A stretch of DNA of 64,000 nt, from assembly GCA_008694505.1 (NCBI GenBank), contig VZDJ01006585.1:10197759-10261758 (forward strand), written 5' to 3'. The notes beneath the pieces are model-generated. The model saw nothing but the letters and a program-made list of their open reading frames with translations, did no database searches and was not told the DNA's origin. A program made the translations under genes and the position numbers. The stretch is from Cyanoderma ruficeps. Taxonomy: Eukaryota > Chordata > Aves > Passeriformes > Timaliidae. Of this stretch, positions 23,431-34,195 are shown in pieces (position 1 is the first letter of the stretch; every line of letters starts with the position of its first letter).

Positions 23431-23876
23431 ACCCATGTTTATAGAAAAAATGCTAGTTTTGTAAATTGTTTCTATATATAGGGGAAATTTCTCTTGACTT
23501 TGTTCTATTTTATCATTTTTTTGTCAAAAAAGATTTCTATTTGTGAAGAAAAAATCCAACAAAACATTAGAAGAGAAATAGAGGTGGAATATGAGCAATC
23601 AAATTAAATAAAACCTAAGAATGCAGCAATTTTTAGATCTTGGACTGAAAGATAAAATGGATCATAGGCCATCTGTCTGGATTCAAGGAATTATATTATC
23701 TTTTGTTAACAGATTAATTAGTTGGTACAAATCCAGCCTGTAGCATAATTTTGTAATGATCCTTTCTAATACTGCAGTAAAATAATAGCTTATAAGGGAT
23801 GTTCAAAAAAATTACTTAATGGACAGAATCACATAGAAGAAAAAAATAAAATGTTCCTGAAATACATTTTAGGTGG

Positions 23877-23945
23877 TTTTTTAATTGTTTTTGGGGGTTT
23901 TGTTTTGTTTTGTTTCCTGTTTTGGTTTTGGGTTTTTTTTTTTTN
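23877..23945. repeat. T/G low-complexity tract with one unresolved base
   Basis: TTTTG/GGTTTT type repeats ending in a T run followed by a single N at 23945, which marks uncertain homopolymer length in the assembly. Confidence 0.85.
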
Positions 23946-26866
23946 GCAATATATGCAACAATTACAAAATCACTTTAGAGGTTTGACAGATAAACCCAGT
24001 AAATTTCAGTAGTCCAAATGATGTGTTTCAAATGTTGTGTTTTGTGTATTGATGATGCACAACATCAGGTTTCAGAAAACTCAAAACACAGTAAATTATT
24101 GCAAAGCAGATAATATTGTGTTTTTTTAAAAAATTAAAATGATCCCTATCACAAAATTACAGAAATAAATCAATGTATATATGTTTTGCTGGTGTATGAC
24201 AAAGGTTTTTTAACTCAGTTTTAACAGTCATTTATAAAATTATATATTTATTTCAATATCACAAATTTTGTGAATCATTACAAGTCACTTTTTTATAGCT
24301 TATTGTTTTATTTGTTGGAATAAAATAATATGTGTTAACTAAACTGGTTAAATGGGTAAAGCTCAGATCCTTATTTTAGCTATACCTTATAATCCCTTTA
24401 TAGGTATCTCATTATGCAAGGGTTGAAACTCAGTAAATCCACAGTGCAGAGAATGGAAAAAGACATAGGTCTCAGCATTTCTCAGGAAGAGACTCACCAA
24501 TATTTAGACCAAAATCTAAATAATTAGACATTCTTCACTGATTACACTGAGATTTCATATATCTGGTGATTCACTGAAAATGAAATTTAGCCTCAAAATA
24601 AAAGATATAACTCTAAGGGTCTACAAGCTTTGTGTGCATATATGATTGAAACGCTCAGTATAGGGTTGCTCACAATTATAAATTATACATATATTAATAT
24701 TTCACCAGGATATCTATTTCTAACACATTCATTATGACACTAAAATGGTGTGTGGCTAAATAAGTAGTAAGGATAGTATGCAGTAAAAGGCCTTGTTCAT
24801 CCTATCAATATAAACCCATCTGACACAGTCTTGATTCCTTCAGAAGCAATAAAAGTATTTTTTTGCAAGAACAGTTTGTACATATTTTCAAATGATAAAC
24901 ACTGAAAGTAAAAAGTGAATAAACTATATTTTAAACATTTGCAACTGACTATTCAGCCTTCCTTTTTTTTTTTTTTTAATAACAATTCCTCTTACTACAA
25001 GACACGGAGAACAAGACATACTACCAGAAAATTATCCTAATTGGTTCTAATGTATTGTAAACCACTGAAAAAAATGCACAACTCTATATAAACTCTATTT
25101 TTTTTAATTGTAACATATAAAATGCATATTTTGTCTCTACGTCAGCATTCTGCCTTCTGTAAGAACCCTTCAAGAGGTGAACAAAAAGGCTGAAATACCT
25201 CATATTGTAGAGGATGTTTTGAGTGATGAAAACTTTGGAATATTCTATGATTTCCTTTGTTGTACAGATATAAAACCTTTTTGTCTACTCTTCCAATGTA
25301 TAGAAATAGTTAAAACTGTATTCTTCATCTCTGAACTAAATGTGCCATTTCTTTTCTATATGCATAATACTCCAGTTGTACTGACTATGGAAATACTTAA
25401 GGTAATAAGGCCTTTCTTTTCTAAAGTATCATTTATAAGTTATGCTCATTCAGTTCTGTATTAAAAAAAAAATAAACGTTTTCTGAGTGGAGAAAAGTGT
25501 GATTATTCACAGGATGAATTCAAATGTAGATTCAATATTTCTACAGAGACAAAACCCCTCTACAAATAAGCTAAGCAAATCTAATTTCAATAAGTTTTGC
25601 AAATAATCTTGTACAGTAAATTCAGGGTTCCTTATGTTTATTAACATCCTGATTGCTTTAGCTGATTGAAAATACATAAATGGAATAATATATAAATATT
25701 GATTTGGAATATATATAAATATTTGTTTATTGGTTTGAGTCTCTGGCCATTCTATCTCTGGTATACTTATGGTTTATGCGCAGAAATTGCCTCTGCATTT
25801 TTATTCTCTTAGTCTCTCATATCTAATTTTTCTATTTTCTTTTCTTTCTTTTAATCTATTCCCAACATACACAACCACCTTTATAAGGAAGTATTTAAAA
25901 TAATTCTGAGAGATATTTCTGTGTGTACTACAGGTTTTAAAGTGAATATGATTACGTTGGAGATGTGACTAATCTTCAAATCTACTTCTGTCTCTGTGGG
26001 AAGCAAAAATTGGAAAACAGAATTCTGTTTTCATATTAGGCAGGAAAGACACATGGATCCTTGGTCACCAAGATTTTGTCATTAAAACATCTTAAAAGGG
26101 TTTTTTTTATTGAGTGTGCTGTCTAAATCAGCTTTCCCATCAATTTTGCAGCCATTTGTAGTCAAAAGTAATGAGTGTCTCAGCTCATAGGTTTCAAAGT
26201 AATATATTAGAAAATCAAAGTAAGAGTGCACTGAATGGAAACTGCATTGAACTTCAGAAAGCAATATTGATAGTTTTTTTTTCCTGCTGAGGCAATTATG
26301 GTGAACAGCAAAACCTGGTTTTGATGCTTTCAGCTGTTGACAATTTAATTATTCCAAGGATTTTCTTAAGAAGTTTCTTCAAAGTATTAATGTGTTTCCC
26401 AACACAAAGTTAAGTTTCTTTTTCTCTTTTTTAACAACGAATTATAAATTGCTACTAGATTGTATTTAAAATATAATATGTGTGAAAGCTTTAAAACTAG
26501 AAGTATGTTTTCTCTGAAGGGAGCTGAATAAATAATGCCAATGCAAGAGGCTCAATATTTAAATATATATATTATATCCTGAAAATAAAGCAAGAGTAGA
26601 AAGGGGTAAATCGAAAGCAAAATAGAAAGGATTGCCAGTCTTGTCAGAGCTGTTGGGAAATCCTCAGTGTCCTTTTAGACTATGATGCTTAAGATTTCTA
26701 AATGGTCTGTCAAGAAGGATCTGTATTTTAATGAATTAATGAATTAAATAAAAACTATCACCTTGCCATGATATAGCAATGGTTATTTTCCATTGCATTT
26801 TAGTTTTCTTCTTATAGTTATTTTACCTACAGATGCCAGAAGCAGAAATGCTGCATAGATTGCAGT

Positions 26867-26942
26867 ATTGCCTAGAAAAATAACCCGTACTTGCACAGAA
26901 CTCCATTGCCTAGAAAAATAACCCGTACTTGCACAGAACTTC
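26867..26942. repeat. 38-bp tandem duplication
   Basis: Two adjacent 38-base copies, 26867-26904 and 26905-26942, beginning 'attgcctagaaaaataaccc'. They differ at one position near the end (C versus T). High identity in neutral sequence indicates a recent duplication, or an assembly artefact. Confidence 0.95.
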
Positions 26943-27150
26943 ATGAATGAAATTAAACAAAAGGTGCTGAAAAGATCTTGAGGAAGTTATATGGTTTGAA
27001 ATTTTCATTCACTTAAGATCTGAAATATGGAAAAGTTGAAAGAATCTCCAGGTAGGTATTTATTGATTGTACGTGTTCCTATCTTGGAGACTTTGCAAAA
27101 AATTTCTCCTTAAGTACCTGAGTGTAACTATAGGAATGGTCTCAGGAGCT

Positions 27151-27644
27151 TGTTGCAGTGCGCATTTTGGGTTTTCTAATGTTCTGTATATTTTGTTATA
27201 TGTTTGTAATGGTTTGTTCCTACACCCCCATCCCCAAACCCCCCGATGGTGTTTCCCTTGTGATAGGCTTTGTAAATCACCTTGTAAGATCTGGAAGATT
27301 CTGGGGAAAAAGCCCTAGGATTCAGCAAGGTACCCTGGTACCACCTTCTTTCATTGTTCTGTAAACTTTCCCTGTTCTGGGTCACACCCTCCCTCCCCTT
27401 GGATTGGTTCTAAGTTCTCCTCTGCTCTGTGCATGCCCCCAGTATTTAAGGTGGGAACAGAGGGGCTGCTTTTGCTCATGGGCAGGTAGCCGGATGGAAT
27501 AAATCCAGGTGAAACCCAAGCAGAGTCCACTCTTTCTTCCACGCCGTCAACCACACTCCAACCTGAGATTCAGACCACTAAACCTTCCTTATATAGTTGC
27601 CAGAGACCAAGCTAGTCGGTGAAGCAGCTCCGGGATGCAACTAT
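27151..27644 (+). mobile_element. solo LTR with AGGAGCT direct repeats
   Basis: The element begins TGTTGCAG and is bracketed by perfect AGGAGCT repeats at 27144-27150 and 27645-27651. Its 3' end reads GCAACTAT rather than the expected CA, so either the terminus has mutated or the true duplication is 6 bp (GGAGCT). A TATA-like TATTTAAG lies at 27443-27450 and AATAAA at 27498-27503, 50 bases apart, giving a clear plus orientation with U3 of about 300 bases. A CCAAT-like ATTGG motif lies near 27404. No retroviral genes flank it. Open frames on both strands are incidental. Confidence 0.87.
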
Positions 27645-27924
27645 AGGAGCTCACAAAATTATTTAGTGTCCTGTTTAGTAATGAAATATTGATATGTAAT
27701 TATCTCTTCTGGACTCAGTTGTAAACCTCTATGAGTCATTTCACCCCTGAACCAAAATGGCTTAATTTTTTTTATCTCCCCTGAAGCTGTTTCCTCCTTT
27801 CTCTCAAACCATACAAATTTTTACTGTGGTGTTTTTTTTCAAAAAGCCTGCTTTTTCATCTAGGCCTATGCCATTTGTTCATGGGATTCTTGCTTTCCAG
27901 ACATGCGTGTTTATCAATGATATG
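27645..27924. other. anonymous spacer between LTR and SINE
   Basis: No gene or repeat recognised. Confidence 0.6.
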
Positions 27925-28077
27925 AGCCTGAGATTAGCTCAGTTGGTCAGAGCATGGTTCTAAAGGTGATAAGAATGTCAAGGCTGTGGGATTAATCCCT
28001 GCATGGGCCATTCACTTAAGAGTTGGACTTGATGATCTTCGTGGGCGGTCCCTTCCAACTCTGAATTACTGTGAATT
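27925..28077 (+). mobile_element. tRNA-Ile-derived SINE with CR1 tail (TguSINE1-like)
   Basis: The first ~75 bases resemble tRNA-Ile: an intact A box TAGCTCAGTTGG at 27935-27946, an anticodon-arm region in which the gene-like 'gctaataacgccaagg' is degraded, a B box 'ggattaatccc' near 27988-27998 with one change from consensus, and 'gggcca' closing the acceptor stem. From about 28020 it continues as a CR1 3' tail: 'gttggacttgatgatcttcg' then 'tcccttccaactctga' and a terminus close to ttactgtgaatt. This fusion is the known design of TguSINE1, mobilised by the CR1 reverse transcriptase and described from zebra finch. It is not a functional tRNA gene because the cloverleaf stems are broken. Confidence 0.88.
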
Positions 28078-29134
28078 GAAGATGATTAGCTAAATCAAAG
28101 AATAAATAATGGAAATTCATGCTTCCCGTTGCAAAGTTATGATAGCACAATTCTTTGGGAAATTAGTATCTTCCACCATGACAAAACGGAAAATCAGCGT
28201 TGTCACTATTAGGGAAACAGGCTCAAAAAATGCTGTAACATAATTGAATATGAGCAATCTGTGTTCCAGGTGGGATGTGGTGAAAGGGTTTAATGAAACA
28301 TATATAAATGCTAGAACTGTAGAGGGTAGTCTGCTAGGGGTATTAGGTATTCTCCTAATTTGTGTTGCTTTATGTAACAGCTAATACAAAAAAAAAAAAA
28401 AAAAGGGATTGGAGACCTTGAGTCAGCTGTTATCTAAGTAAAGAAACTGAAATTCAATTTTTAAGCCCTCACTATGTATGCAGTTTGTCCCTGATTCACA
28501 AGCCTTAGAAAAAAAAAATTCTCTCCTCACAGAGGATTGGAAAAAGCCTCATAGGATCCCAGAATCTATAGATAATAACTCTCTAATCACTAAAAGAAAA
28601 AGCACTTAGAAATCTAATTTCTTTTCCAATAAGCTTTTCCCTTTATTTTTTCAGTAGTTATTAAAGAAAGAGAATAGTTTGCTTTAATGTGAATTGTTTT
28701 CAGATTGTCTGCTTAATTTGCCAAATTGTTCCAGTAAATATAAATAGTAATTTATATGCATGTTTTCAACTGTAAGTTGTAATAAGTTTTAAATCTAAGT
28801 TCTCTTACCTGGGGGGGTTGGGTCATAGTAGCTGAATTTTCTTTTAACTTAAAAACATCACTGTCATAAATATAGACTTTTACTGGAGGTGAAGAAAATG
28901 TGCTAATTAACCTTTTCTTACAATAAAATCTAGATTTATGAAGGCATTAGTGTCGCTGTGTTAAGCAGATCCACCAGGGAGAGCAAGAGCTAAAATATTG
29001 AAAACTGCAGTGTAACTCAGTATTAATTTCAGGCCATAATTGCAACTGTGTTAACAGTGGTAAAGAAACTTTAAATTACATTGGTCATCTGCTTTAACAT
29101 TCAAGTTTCTTTGGGTATTGAGTTTTTAAAAAAA
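28078..29134. other. anonymous AT-rich intergenic sequence
   Basis: No gene or recognised repeat. It includes a poly(A) run at 28387-28403 with no obvious retroposed copy before it, and a G run at 28811-28817. Confidence 0.55.
28387..28403 (+). repeat. poly(A) run
   Basis: Seventeen A residues. I could not identify a processed transcript upstream. Confidence 0.9.
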
Positions 29135-31010
29135 TTCAGCTAAATGAGCCACCTCTAGGTTGAACAGTCTCAGCTACCTCTGGCATTCCTCACTGGAGGA
29201 AATGCTCCAGTGCCTTTATCATCTTTGTGGCCCTTTGCTGGACTGTCTCTAGTATGTCCATGTCTCTTTTGTAGTAGAAAGCCCAGAACTGCACACAGGA
29301 GTCCAGGTGTGGCTTCACTAGGCCCAAACAGAGAGGAAAGATCATCTCCCTTGACCTGCTCTGTCTAATGCAGCCCAGGATACCATTTGCCTACTTTGAA
29401 ACAAGGGTAAATTGCTGCTTCATGTTCAAGTTGGTGACCAACTGGAAACCCAGGTCCTTTTCTGTCAAGCAGCATTCCTTGAGTGGTGCACAGCAAGTAC
29501 TGGTGCCTTGGATTGTTCCTTTCCAGGTGCAGGATTTTGAATTTTCCCTGTTCAATTTCTCCTTGTTGAATTTTATTATGTTCCTGTCAGCCCACTTCTC
29601 CAGCCTGTCAAGGTCACTCTGGATGGCAGCACAACCCTCTGGCATATCATCCACTCTGCCCTGTACTGTATCATGAGCAAGTTTGCTGAGGGTGCACTCT
29701 GTTCCATCATGCAAATCATTAACAAAGATGTTGAATAGGATGGAGCCCATTATTAGTGCCTGGCTAGCTGCTGACTTCCAACTAGATTTTATGACACTGA
29801 ACACCACCCTCTGGGCCCAGCCTTTCAGCCGCTTTTAAATCCTGCTCAATCCTCATCCATCCCATACATCAACATCTTGTCTGTGCAAATCTTATGTGAG
29901 ACAGTGTCAAAACCCTTACTTGTCAAGGTAGACAATATCCACTGCTTTCCCTTCAATTATCAAGTCTGTCATTTGATCATCGAAAGCTATCGGGCTGTTC
30001 AGGCATTTTCCTTTGGTGAATTCATGTTGAGTATTCCTGTTGCCTGTCTTCTTGTGTGTGGAAATATTTTCTAGGATTAATTGGTCATTCACCTTCCTGG
30101 GTATCAAGGTAAGGTTGATGAAGTTCCTTGAGAATCATTTTTGAGAATAAAAATGTTATTTGATTTCCTTCAACCTTCAGGCACCGCTCCTAATTACCAC
30201 AGCCATTCAGAGATTACCAAGAGTGGCCTCCCAATGATATCAGTCAGCTCCATCAGTACTTGTAGGTATATTCCATCAGGGATTATGGATTATATAGCCA
30301 TTTTGCATAAATACTCTGTACCCTGATCATTTTCAACCAAAGTAAAATTTTCTGGCCTTTGTCCTTGGTGTGAGCCTCCTGGGATTCCTGAAAACATGAT
30401 CTTGTTAGTAAAGACTAAGGCAAAGGTAGCATTCAGTATCTCAGCCTTTCCCATGTGCTATGTCACTCTTTCCATTCAGCAACAGGCCCACATTTCTCTG
30501 GGAGTCTTCCTTTTGTCACCTATGTATTACAGAAACATTTCTTGCTGCCTCTGTCATTGCTAGCCAGATTCAATTACAGGTCTCTGGTAAGGAAAGCATG
30601 CTCTGAGAGTGTCTCTGTACTTTTCCCAGATTACTTGTCCTTCCTTCCATCTTCTGTAAAATTCCTTTTATATATTTGATTTTTTCCACGATTTCCTTGT
30701 CCAAAAGGCCTCCTGACTTTTTTTTTTTCCCAAATTCTTTTCTCATTTAGATGGAATACTAGTGAGGCAGTGATTAGTTTGGAGTAAGGTGAATGTGAAT
30801 AGCTTTTCTTAGCCCCCTCTCTATTCCAAGGTCTTATCCCACAAGAGTCTGTCAAGATGATTCATGAAGAGGAAGTGATTCCTCCTCTTCAGCAGGGATA
30901 CCTCATATTCTGAAGTACAGTTATGGTCTTGATGTTTGCTTTACTTTGACCTCACAGGATCCAGAACTCATTACTGAAACCAACATTGATCTTCATGTCA
31001 CCAACAAATC
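29135..31010 (-). mobile_element. CR1 LINE, long 5'-truncated copy
   Basis: The longest CR1 in the window, about 1.9 kb. On the minus strand it runs from the end of the endonuclease region ('ttctggatcctgtgaggtca' near 30960), through the linker ('gacaaaaggaagactcccag' near 30510, then 'aagactaaggcaaaggtagc' on the plus strand near 30420), through the reverse transcriptase, to the start of the 3' region near 29135. The true CR1 terminus is absent. Frameshifts and stops occur throughout. The best-preserved frame, 29391-29807, is annotated separately. Confidence 0.92.
29391..29807 (-). pseudogene. CR1 reverse transcriptase remnant
   Basis: A 138-codon stop-free frame of the CR1 ORF2 reverse transcriptase, which would copy CR1 RNA into DNA at the insertion site. 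It contains the palm-domain block 'GSILFNIFVNDL' at residues 21-32, then the catalytic-motif region 'LSKLAHDT' at 40-47, then the thumb-side block 'CAAIQSDLDRLEKWADRNI'. Family members carry FADD at the catalytic site; here it reads LAHD, so the first catalytic aspartate is replaced by histidine at residue 45 (codon 29673-29675). The frame drifts out of phase after about residue 90. It is a dead fragment. Confidence 0.9.
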
Positions 31011-31560
31011 TTTGATTTTTAAGAGGCACAAATGTTTCTAAGTAATAGCTGTGCAATTGTCCTTTCTGTTAATTTACTGATTTACTGATAAAAATAATTA
31101 TTTTGATTTTCTTAGAGAAAGGAAGGGAGTAGTTTTGAAATATCTTTTCTACAGACATTATCTAAATTATCAATGGAAATTGTAAACTAAGCATTAATTT
31201 TTCTGATTGATATGAGTAAAGCTGTAGTTGCAAAATATTAGAGTTGGAGAAAACAGGTACATATTTTTATTAATAATATAATAAAGTGTATCCCTGCAGC
31301 TTTATTAGTGGTTATTCTTGCAAGCACAGACTCAAAAAATTATGTAATTCCAATATGTATCTGTGACACCGTCAAGCCTGTACCATGTTAATTCCAGTAG
31401 TGTTGACATTGGGCTCGCAAATTTTTTGGAAGAGAAGATAATGACATAGCTGCACATGAACAGGTAAAGTAGAAGGTTGGAAACTTTGGCTTTGTAAGGA
31501 CTTAAAGAGCACAGTTGCCTGTCTCAAACACTCTTTAGGCCACAGAAGGGAGAGACAGGA
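31011..31560. other. anonymous sequence between CR1 and LTR
   Basis: No gene or recognised repeat. The last 100 bases become GC-richer and could belong to the LTR that follows. Confidence 0.5.
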
Positions 31561-32392
31561 TGTTTCTAACTCCAGGGTTGGCAGAAGTGAGATCTGGGTA
31601 GCACTTCATGCTTAATGCATCCAGCCAAAATTCCCACCGTGGCAAACTGTGTAAAGAAGCATCTGCAAATACACATATCACAAAGATCGCCCCAAGTTAT
31701 GAGACAGATGACATCTAAGACCAACAATGACCAAGGAAGCTCCCCCAAATATGCCTCCCTGGATACCTGGAATTTGGACTGGAAGATAAGCTACAACAGC
31801 TGGGAACTCGAGATAAGATAAAGATGGTACTATTGTCTGGCTGTTATCTCAGACCTAGGGCAAGGTAACAAGGAGAAGAATGGATCACTGATCATGGACA
31901 CAAAGAATGCAGAAATTGTGGGCCACAGGGAAAGCCAGCTCTGCTGAAATCAGTTCCAACTGGTAAAAATTCTGGCAGGTGGAGATTCTGACCATGGACT
32001 CACAGCCCACTGAACTGAGCAACTGACTGACTCAGGAGAAGGAAAGACTGAGCATGGGGCTAATTAGCATTGGAAGTGAAGAATCATTTAATCAATAGAC
32101 TAAGAGAACTCTTTAGCCAATAAGCATTAATTTCTTTGTTTGCTAAAATCTTTAAATAGTGCAAAACCTTGGGACCCTGCACCACTGAGAAGCCCGGGGG
32201 TGAAGGAATACAAACATGCTGGCACTGGATCCATGGATGATCCATCTTCTGCTTGAGCTCTCTGTCCCTCTTGTCTCTTTTCTACCTCAAATTTGTTATT
32301 AAATAAAATCTGTATTATTGACTTGGGCAATGTGTCTCATTTGCATCTTACTTCTAGCAGAGACATCTCTAAATAATTGGATCTTAGCAGAC
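31561..32392 (+). mobile_element. probable solo LTR (ERV1-like)
   Basis: A GC-richer block in AT-rich surroundings, with a TATA-like TTTAAATA near 32151 and AATAAA at 32302-32307, followed by a U5-like segment ending 'ggatcttagcagaca'. The 3' part resembles the remnant at 6570-6715. Starting at TG (31561) and ending at CA (32392) gives 832 bp, but I found no matching target duplication, so the ends are uncertain. No retroviral genes are present. Small open frames inside it are not genes. Confidence 0.6.
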
Positions 32393-34163
32393 ATCTTAAT
32401 ATTCATCTGAATATTTTTCTTTGAAGAATATCATAGTGGAACAAGGCTTCACCCTACATCTGTGTAAAAATATGTAATACCAGTAGTTTAACAAGAGCCT
32501 TTTTGTTTTCATTTCGGCAAACCAATGTCCTCTTCTCCTCGCTGGGAATTTTACTGGGAACAAAATTAGAGAAAACTAAAGCTATATTCACATTCTAACA
32601 GAAGCTGTAACAGTAGGGAATCTATAGGATAAAATGCAATTGCTACTACCTGGATGGAATGTGACTGAGATGCATGGAGCATTCCCAACACACAGCTTGC
32701 AACCTTAAGCACATGTTAAGAGGGGTGACATGGTGGGTGAAGACATCAGGCCGGGCTCTGTGGTAATCCTTGCAGAGCAGGGAAGCTGACATCAGTGGAT
32801 ACATGAGTACTGTATCCGCTGAGCAAGCACTCCAGATTTTATTGACTATACCTTAAGAGTAAAGTGTGAGAATTTTGCACCAATTAGTAACAAAAGCATG
32901 TATGAATAGAGTCACTCAAGCTCCACCTAAATGAAAAAAAAAAAAAAATAGTGTAAAAGTGAGCCAAGTATGAACGAAATTAGAGGAGAGTTCATTATAA
33001 CTTGTGGAATCAGAAGGACTGAACCTGTACTTCACTCCCATAGGGATGCCTAATGGTAAAAACTTTATGAGCAATAAATTATTATCTTGAGCTAGTTTTC
33101 CTTGTTCATTTGAGCGTGTCTCTATATTGCTTCAGATTTGTTTTTTGTAGACAGTTACTATCACCAGCAATTTTCAAACCTTATCTGTCCTAATTTTCTA
33201 TTATCAGTGTGCTTGTTAATGAAGTATCTTACTCTGTAAATTGTTTTGCATTAGTCCCTCAAGGATGCTGGCAATTGCCAACTGTGGATAACATATTTGA
33301 CAAAATCAGGGAGATCCAGGTCTCCATTTCTAAAGTGTAATAAAGGAGTTGATTCTGATACTGTTGGCAGGTATCCCTGAACAAGTTAGTAGAATCACTG
33401 TCCAATACAGGGGAGTCTCTGTAACAGGACACTGACAGACTGATCAAGCATAAGACTCTCACTTTCCCAGGGCATCAGCAGACTGAGAAAACATAAAGGG
33501 TTCAGGCAACCCCTTCATTTTGATATGACGCTCATCTGTGGTTCATATGATATCCCTAATTCATATAGAGAATAATTTAAATTCAGGTATCGAAAAGATG
33601 CTCTATAGAAGCTTCTTTCTTCATGCACTAATTTTTATTAAACTAATTCTACTAAAAAGAAGCCGTGCAGAATGTGCATTATTTATTTTTTTATGTTTAC
33701 ACTAGGGACTGTAGGCATGTGTGTAAGTCTGTTTGCTTAAAACCTACCTGTCAAATGTGCCTCATTGTGAAGGATGTCCCTTATTTTAGACTCAAACCTG
33801 CTGTTATGCTAAATTTATTCCTTTAAATTACTTGTATCAGAAATGCTGAATCAGTATATTGAAGTGATTCAAAATGTATGCTGAGTCTGCTTTCCCTGTT
33901 GGGACTGTGACAGTGGGTATCACTGCTGGGATCACATCCATTGCCAACACCCATCCTCACAGAGCTGACAACATAAGAACTTTCCCAGAGAAGAGATGTA
34001 CAGGGAAATAATGTTTTTCAGAGCCAAGTAAGAAGAGCTAGCAGTTAACTCCATTGTCTTGAATATTTGACTGTTCAATGAACCCTGTATGTCTGTCCTC
34101 TCCTATTTGCCTGTGGGATAAAACTACATGGGTTAATCTTGAAGAAATTCTAAATGCTTCTCC
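32393..34163. other. anonymous AT-rich intergenic sequence
   Basis: No gene or confident repeat. A poly(A) run lies at 32932-32948. The block 33880-34010 is mixed in composition and unassigned. Confidence 0.5.
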
Positions 34164-34164
34164 T

Positions 34165-34195
34165 AAAAAAAAAAAAAAAAAANNNNNNNNNNNNN
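34165..34195. other. poly(A) run running into an assembly gap
   Basis: Eighteen A residues followed by 13 unresolved bases at 34183-34195, then more A. The gap probably reflects homopolymer length uncertainty rather than a missing gene. Confidence 0.95.

Larger units (their letters stand above)
23431..27150. other. anonymous AT-rich intergenic sequence
   Basis: About 3.7 kb without a gene or recognised repeat family. It contains a T/G tract ending in an unresolved base (23877-23945), several A and T runs, and a recent 38-bp tandem duplication at 26867-26942. The plus-strand open frame at 25177-25464 has no recognisable motif. Confidence 0.55.

Noticed and set aside
27925..27998. Functional tRNA-Ile gene
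   Set aside because: Stems are broken, the anticodon arm is degraded and the sequence continues directly into a CR1 tail, so it is a SINE.
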